This document shows, in pieces, positions 60,552 through 64,000 of a stretch of DNA of 64,000 nucleotides. Position 1 is the stretch's first letter. Every line of letters begins with the position of its first letter. The position numbers and the translations under genes were made by a program. The DNA lies in NCBI RefSeq assembly GCF_900105615.1, contig NZ_LT630003.1, positions 1,302,001-1,366,000 of the forward strand. Direction: 5' to 3'. The notes beneath the pieces are model-generated. The model saw only the letters and a list, made by a program, of their open reading frames with translations. It was not told the origin of the DNA and ran no database searches. This DNA is from Lacrimispora sphenoides JCM 1415 (GTDB taxonomy: Bacteria; Bacillota; Clostridia; Lachnospirales; Lachnospiraceae).

Positions 60552-61403
60552 ATGGCATTAGTTACGTCGAAACAGATGCTGCTGGATGCACAGAAGGGTG
60601 GATACGCAGTAGGGGCATTTAATGTGGAAAATATGGAGATGGTAAAGGCAGTCATTGCCGCAGCCAAGGAGCTGCAGGCTCCGGTGATGCTTCAGACCAC
60701 ACCGTCTACTGTAAAGTATGGAACCTTAAAAACATATCAGGCCCTGGTAGCTGCGGAGGCAGAAAAGGCCGGTATTCCGGTATGCCTCCATCTGGATCAT
60801 GGAAGCAGCTTTGAGCTTGCAGTGCGGGCCATCCAAGCAGGTTATACATCGGTCATGATCGATGGCTCCCATGAGGACTTTGAACAGAATATCGCCCTTA
60901 CGAAAAAGGTGACAGAAGTTGCAAAAGCATGCGGTGTTACGGTGGAAGCAGAGCTGGGTAAGGTAGGCGGAAAGGAAGATGATCTGGAAGCCGAGGGAGA
61001 TACGAATACCGACCCGGCAGAGGCCAGGGAGTTCGTTGAACGCACGGGGGTGGATTCATTGGCAATAGCCATTGGAACGGCCCATGGATTCTATGCAGAT
61101 ACGCCTGTCCTTGACAAAGAGAGAGTTTCGGAGGTTAAGTCGCTGGTTTCAATCCCACTGGTACTTCATGGTGCGTCTGGCTTAAGAGACGAGGATATCC
61201 GGGAGTGTGTGCAGAGAGGCATGTGTAAGGTGAATTTTGCAACAGAACTGCGAGTTGCCTACACAGATGCAGGAAAGAAGCTGATTGCAGAAAATCCGGA
61301 TATGTTTGATCCCAAAAAACTGGGAGGCGTTGGAATGGAAGCCGTAAAGGAACTTGTAAAAAACCGCATCCTGGTTTGCGGATGCGACCATAAGGCAAAA
61401 TAG
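60552..61403 (+). CDS. Class II ketose-bisphosphate aldolase (KbaY/GatY/Fba type)
   Basis: A 283-residue Zn-dependent aldolase. VCLHLDHGSS near 77-86 supplies catalytic Asp82 and zinc His83; VEAELGKVGGKED near 135, GTAHGFY near 178 and LHGASGLRDEDI near 208 complete the site. It splits tagatose- or fructose-1,6-bisphosphate, or a related sugar phosphate, into DHAP and an aldehyde. Neighbouring genes for an FGGY kinase and a GatD-like dehydrogenase favour a tagatose/hexitol-type pathway over central glycolysis. AGGAGG precedes the ATG. Confidence 0.92.
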   Translation: MALVTSKQMLLDAQKGGYAVGAFNVENMEMVKAVIAAAKELQAPVMLQTTPSTVKYGTLKTYQALVAAEAEKAGIPVCLHLDHGSSFELAVRAIQAGYTSVMIDGSHEDFEQNIALTKKVTEVAKACGVTVEAELGKVGGKEDDLEAEGDTNTDPAEAREFVERTGVDSLAIAIGTAHGFYADTPVLDKERVSEVKSLVSIPLVLHGASGLRDEDIRECVQRGMCKVNFATELRVAYTDAGKKLIAENPDMFDPKKLGGVGMEAVKELVKNRILVCGCDHKAK

Positions 61404-61422
61404 AAACAGGACGGAGAATGAT

Positions 61423-62931
61423 ATGGGACCATATTTATTGGGAATCGATATCGGTACGAGCGCCTGCAAGGTGGCTCTTTTTGACCAGGGAGGAAACGTC
61501 ATTTCCTCTGCCAGCGAAGAATATGAGGTTTCTTATCCAAAGCCAGGCTGGGCGGAGCAGAACCCGGAGGACTGGTGGACAGGGATTTGCCGTGGGATAA
61601 AAGGGGTATTGGAACAATCCAAAATCCCGGCAGGGCAAATTGCCGGAATCGGAATCGACGGGCAGAGCTGGGCGGCAGTAGCGGTCGACCGGGAAGGAAA
61701 TGTTCTGGCTGATACGCCAATCTGGATGGATACCAGAGCAGACGATATCTGCAAGGAATTAAATGACAGGGTGGGAGAAAAAAGGATCTTTGAAATTTCC
61801 GGCAATTCTCTTCAGCCATCCTATACCACACCTAAAATCATCTGGTATCAGAGAAATCTTCCTCAGGTGTATGAGCGTACATATAAAATTCTCCAGTCTA
61901 ACAGCTACATCGCATGTAAGCTGACTGGAAAGATGACACAGGATGTCTCTCAGGGATACGGACTGCATTGCTTTGATATGCATACAGGCACCTGGAATCG
62001 GGAAATGTGTGAAGCGTTTGGCATCCCGGAAGGGCTCCTGCCTGAGATCTATTCCTGCCATGAAGTGATCGGAACAGTGACGGACCATGCAGCGGCACAA
62101 TCCGGTCTCGCTGCCGGGACTCCTGTCGTGGCCGGGGGTCTTGATGCAGCCTGCGGAACCCTGGGCGCCGGTGTGATCCACTCAGGAGAAACTCAGGAAC
62201 AGGGCGGGCAGGCAGGCGGAATGAGCATTTGTATGGATCAATATAAGGCAGATATGCGGCTGATTCTTGGTTACCATGTGATTCCCGGCATGTGGCTGCT
62301 TCAGGGAGGTACAACAGGCGGTGGCGGAGTGATGCGCTGGCTGGAGCGGGAATTGGCTGATTATGAAAGAGAAGAAGGCAGGCGCTGCGGCAGAAGCTCA
62401 TTGGAATTGCTTAATGATCTGGCGCAGGAAACTGCTCCGGGAAGCGATGGATTGATTTTTCTGCCCTATATGGCAGGTGAGCGTTCCCCTATCTGGAACC
62501 CAAAGGCAAAGGGTGTTTATTATGGCCTGGATTTCAGCAAGACAAAAGGTCATTTAATCCGTGCAGCCATGGAAGGCGTTGCCATGTCCTTAAAGCATAA
62601 TCTGGAGGTTGCCGAGCATGCAGGTGCTAAAGTGAGCGTACTAAGGGCAATGGGAGGTTCTGCAAATTCCCTTTTATGGACGCAAATCAAGTCGGATGTG
62701 ACGGGAAAGCCCATTGCAGTTCCATCATCCGATACCGCCACTACCCTTGGTGCTGCCATCCTGGCTGGAGTAGGCGTAGGAATCTATGGGAGTTTTGAAG
62801 ATGCGGTAAAGATAACCGTTAAAAATAAGCGCTACCATGTGCCAAATCAGGACAATCGGGAGGTATATGACCGGAATTACCGGAATTATCTGGAGATATA
62901 CGACTCATTACAAACAATTATGGAAAAGTAG
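61423..62931 (+). CDS. FGGY-family carbohydrate kinase (XylB-like)
   Basis: A 502-residue sugar kinase. LLGIDIGTSACKVALFD near 5-21 is the phosphate-1 motif, followed by GIGIDGQSWAAV, DTPIWMDTRAD, GGLDAACGTLGAG with the catalytic Asp near 241, FLPYMAGERSPIWNP and LRAMGGSANSLLW near 405-420. This matches xylulokinase-like FGGY proteins, not glycerol kinase. It probably phosphorylates a ketose made by the dehydrogenase encoded next. ACGGAG lies upstream, 19 bases after the aldolase gene. The sugar is not readable from the motifs. Confidence 0.92.
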   Translation: MGPYLLGIDIGTSACKVALFDQGGNVISSASEEYEVSYPKPGWAEQNPEDWWTGICRGIKGVLEQSKIPAGQIAGIGIDGQSWAAVAVDREGNVLADTPIWMDTRADDICKELNDRVGEKRIFEISGNSLQPSYTTPKIIWYQRNLPQVYERTYKILQSNSYIACKLTGKMTQDVSQGYGLHCFDMHTGTWNREMCEAFGIPEGLLPEIYSCHEVIGTVTDHAAAQSGLAAGTPVVAGGLDAACGTLGAGVIHSGETQEQGGQAGGMSICMDQYKADMRLILGYHVIPGMWLLQGGTTGGGGVMRWLERELADYEREEGRRCGRSSLELLNDLAQETAPGSDGLIFLPYMAGERSPIWNPKAKGVYYGLDFSKTKGHLIRAAMEGVAMSLKHNLEVAEHAGAKVSVLRAMGGSANSLLWTQIKSDVTGKPIAVPSSDTATTLGAAILAGVGVGIYGSFEDAVKITVKNKRYHVPNQDNREVYDRNYRNYLEIYDSLQTIMEK

Positions 62932-62941
62932 GAGGCTGAAA

Positions 62942-63991
62942 ATGAAAGCGGCAGTCGTTTGTGCAAATGAAAATGTAACATATCAGGATTATGAGGAACC
63001 GGTGGCAGGACCGGGACTGGTAAAGGTGAGAGTGAAAGCGTCCGGTATATGTGGTTCTGACATACCCAGAGTCCTGCATCATGGAGTTCACTATTATCCC
63101 ATCGTGCTGGGACATGAATTTTCCGGTGATGTAGTGGAAGTAGGAGAGGGCGTTAAGAAAATCAAAGTCGGTGACAGAGTATCCGGTGCACCGTTGCTTC
63201 CCTGTATGAAATGTGATGATTGTCAGAATGGAAACTTTTCCCTCTGCAAGCATTATAGTTTTATCGGTTCCAGACAGCAGGGGAGCAATGCGGATTATGT
63301 AGTATTACCGGAGCAGAACGCGGTTGTGTTTGATAAGAGCATTTCCTATGAGCAGGGCGCCATGTTTGAACCATCCACGGTTGCCCTTCATGGGATTTTC
63401 CAGAATGAGTACAGGGGAGGTGAGTATGTTGCTGTTTTAGGCGGCGGAACCATAGGCATGTTTACGATGCAGTGGGCTAAAATATTTGGTTCCAGAAAAG
63501 TTGTGGTATTTGATATCAGTCATGAGCGTCTGGAGCTTGCAAAACGGCTGGGAGCCGATGAAACCGTCAACACCACTGAAGATGGCCATATGGAAAAGGC
63601 CATGGCTATTACTGAGGGGAAAGGCTTTTCCTACGTATTTGAGACGGCCGGACAGATACCCACCATGCACATGGCCTTTGAACTGGCGGCGAATAAAGCT
63701 CATGTATGCTTTGTGGGCACTCCCCATGAGGAGCTTGCGTTTACTCCGGCCATGTGGGAAAATATGAACCGGAAGGAATTTCATCTGACCGGTTCCTGGA
63801 TGTCTTACAGTTCCCCGTTCCCTGGAAAAGAGTGGAGCCTGACTGCACACTACTTTGCGACTGGACAGCTTAAGTTCGATCCGGGTTTTATCTATAAAAA
63901 GGTTCCCATGAGCCAGGCACAGGAGGCCTTTCAGATGTTCAAGATACCAGGCCAGGTCAAGGGAAAAGTTCTGCTGGTAAATGAAGAATAG
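62942..63991 (+). CDS. Zinc-dependent polyol dehydrogenase (GatD-like)
   Basis: A 349-residue medium-chain dehydrogenase. Catalytic zinc ligands are Cys37 (GICGSD), His58 and Glu59 (GHEFSG). Structural zinc cysteines are Cys88, Cys91, Cys94 and Cys102. AVLGGGTIGMFTMQWAK near 160 binds NAD. IPRVLHHGVHYYPIVLGHEF is characteristic of the galactitol-1-phosphate 5-dehydrogenase and sorbitol dehydrogenase group. ATG 62942 follows TAGGAGG; the open frame extends into the kinase gene without a ribosome site. A GGAGGCAGCC just after the stop is probably the ribosome site of a further operon gene beyond the window. Confidence 0.92.
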   Translation: MKAAVVCANENVTYQDYEEPVAGPGLVKVRVKASGICGSDIPRVLHHGVHYYPIVLGHEFSGDVVEVGEGVKKIKVGDRVSGAPLLPCMKCDDCQNGNFSLCKHYSFIGSRQQGSNADYVVLPEQNAVVFDKSISYEQGAMFEPSTVALHGIFQNEYRGGEYVAVLGGGTIGMFTMQWAKIFGSRKVVVFDISHERLELAKRLGADETVNTTEDGHMEKAMAITEGKGFSYVFETAGQIPTMHMAFELAANKAHVCFVGTPHEELAFTPAMWENMNRKEFHLTGSWMSYSSPFPGKEWSLTAHYFATGQLKFDPGFIYKKVPMSQAQEAFQMFKIPGQVKGKVLLVNEE

Positions 63992-64000
63992 GAGGCAGCC

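Overview
The window reads as chromosome of an anaerobic clostridium of the Lachnospiraceae type (Lacrimispora/Hungatella-like; inferred, not proven). The reasons are strong AGGAGG ribosome sites, four-base ATGA gene overlaps, many PTS and sugar ABC operons, an oxygen-independent glycerol pathway with Fe-S and flavin enzymes, and the low-to-middling GC of clostridia. No rRNA, CRISPR array, prophage or complete insertion sequence is visible, and no canonical tRNA gene. The stretch at about 7.8-11.4 kb, and parts of 14-18 kb, are clearly more AT-rich than the rest.

Layout. 0-2.9 kb: RNA ligase rtcB, a highly structured non-coding stretch that contains a tRNA-like module in permuted order, and a slipin. 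2.9-7.8 kb: a two-component system divergent from a P-type ATPase. 7.8-11.5 kb: a two-repeat small protein, then a ribosome-protection island made of an Lsa-type ABC-F protein and a Cfr-type 23S rRNA methyltransferase. Each of those two genes is preceded by its own 26-codon leader peptide and switchable hairpins. 11.5-18.2 kb: poorly characterised membrane and small proteins. 18.6-26 kb: an operon resembling frv, with a PTS regulator, EIIA, EIIB, EIIC, M24 and M42 peptidases and a MalY/PatB-type C-S lyase. 26.1-35.7 kb: a glycerol regulon with an AhpF-N-like redox protein, an antiterminator leader, glpP, glpK, glpF, a three-part G3P oxidoreductase, a tiny Cys-repeat peptide gene and dhaKLM. 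35.8-42.1 kb: EcsC, then an RpiR regulator with a mannose-type PTS, a SIS protein and CutC. 42.4-52.4 kb: a YesM/YesN system, a sugar ABC importer and two FAD oxidoreductases. 52.4-59.4 kb: two divergent operons. One encodes a cytosolic binding-protein homologue, a G3E-like GTPase and a soluble ABC ATPase. The other encodes a SPASM radical SAM enzyme and a FecCD-type metal-chelate importer. 59.5-64 kb: an AraC regulator divergent from a class II aldolase, an FGGY kinase and a GatD-like dehydrogenase.

How it fits together. Most of the window is carbon acquisition: each transporter is packaged with its own sensor and first catabolic enzymes. Glycerol enters through GlpF and is phosphorylated by GlpK and oxidised by the flavin/Fe-S enzymes, while dihydroxyacetone is phosphorylated from PEP by DhaKLM. 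The most novel-looking parts are the rtcB/tRNA-mimic/slipin locus, the paired leader peptides on the antibiotic-resistance genes, the C-x6-C repeat peptide in the glycerol operon, and the binding-protein/GTPase/ATPase plus radical SAM/iron-transporter locus with a perfect palindrome between its two halves.
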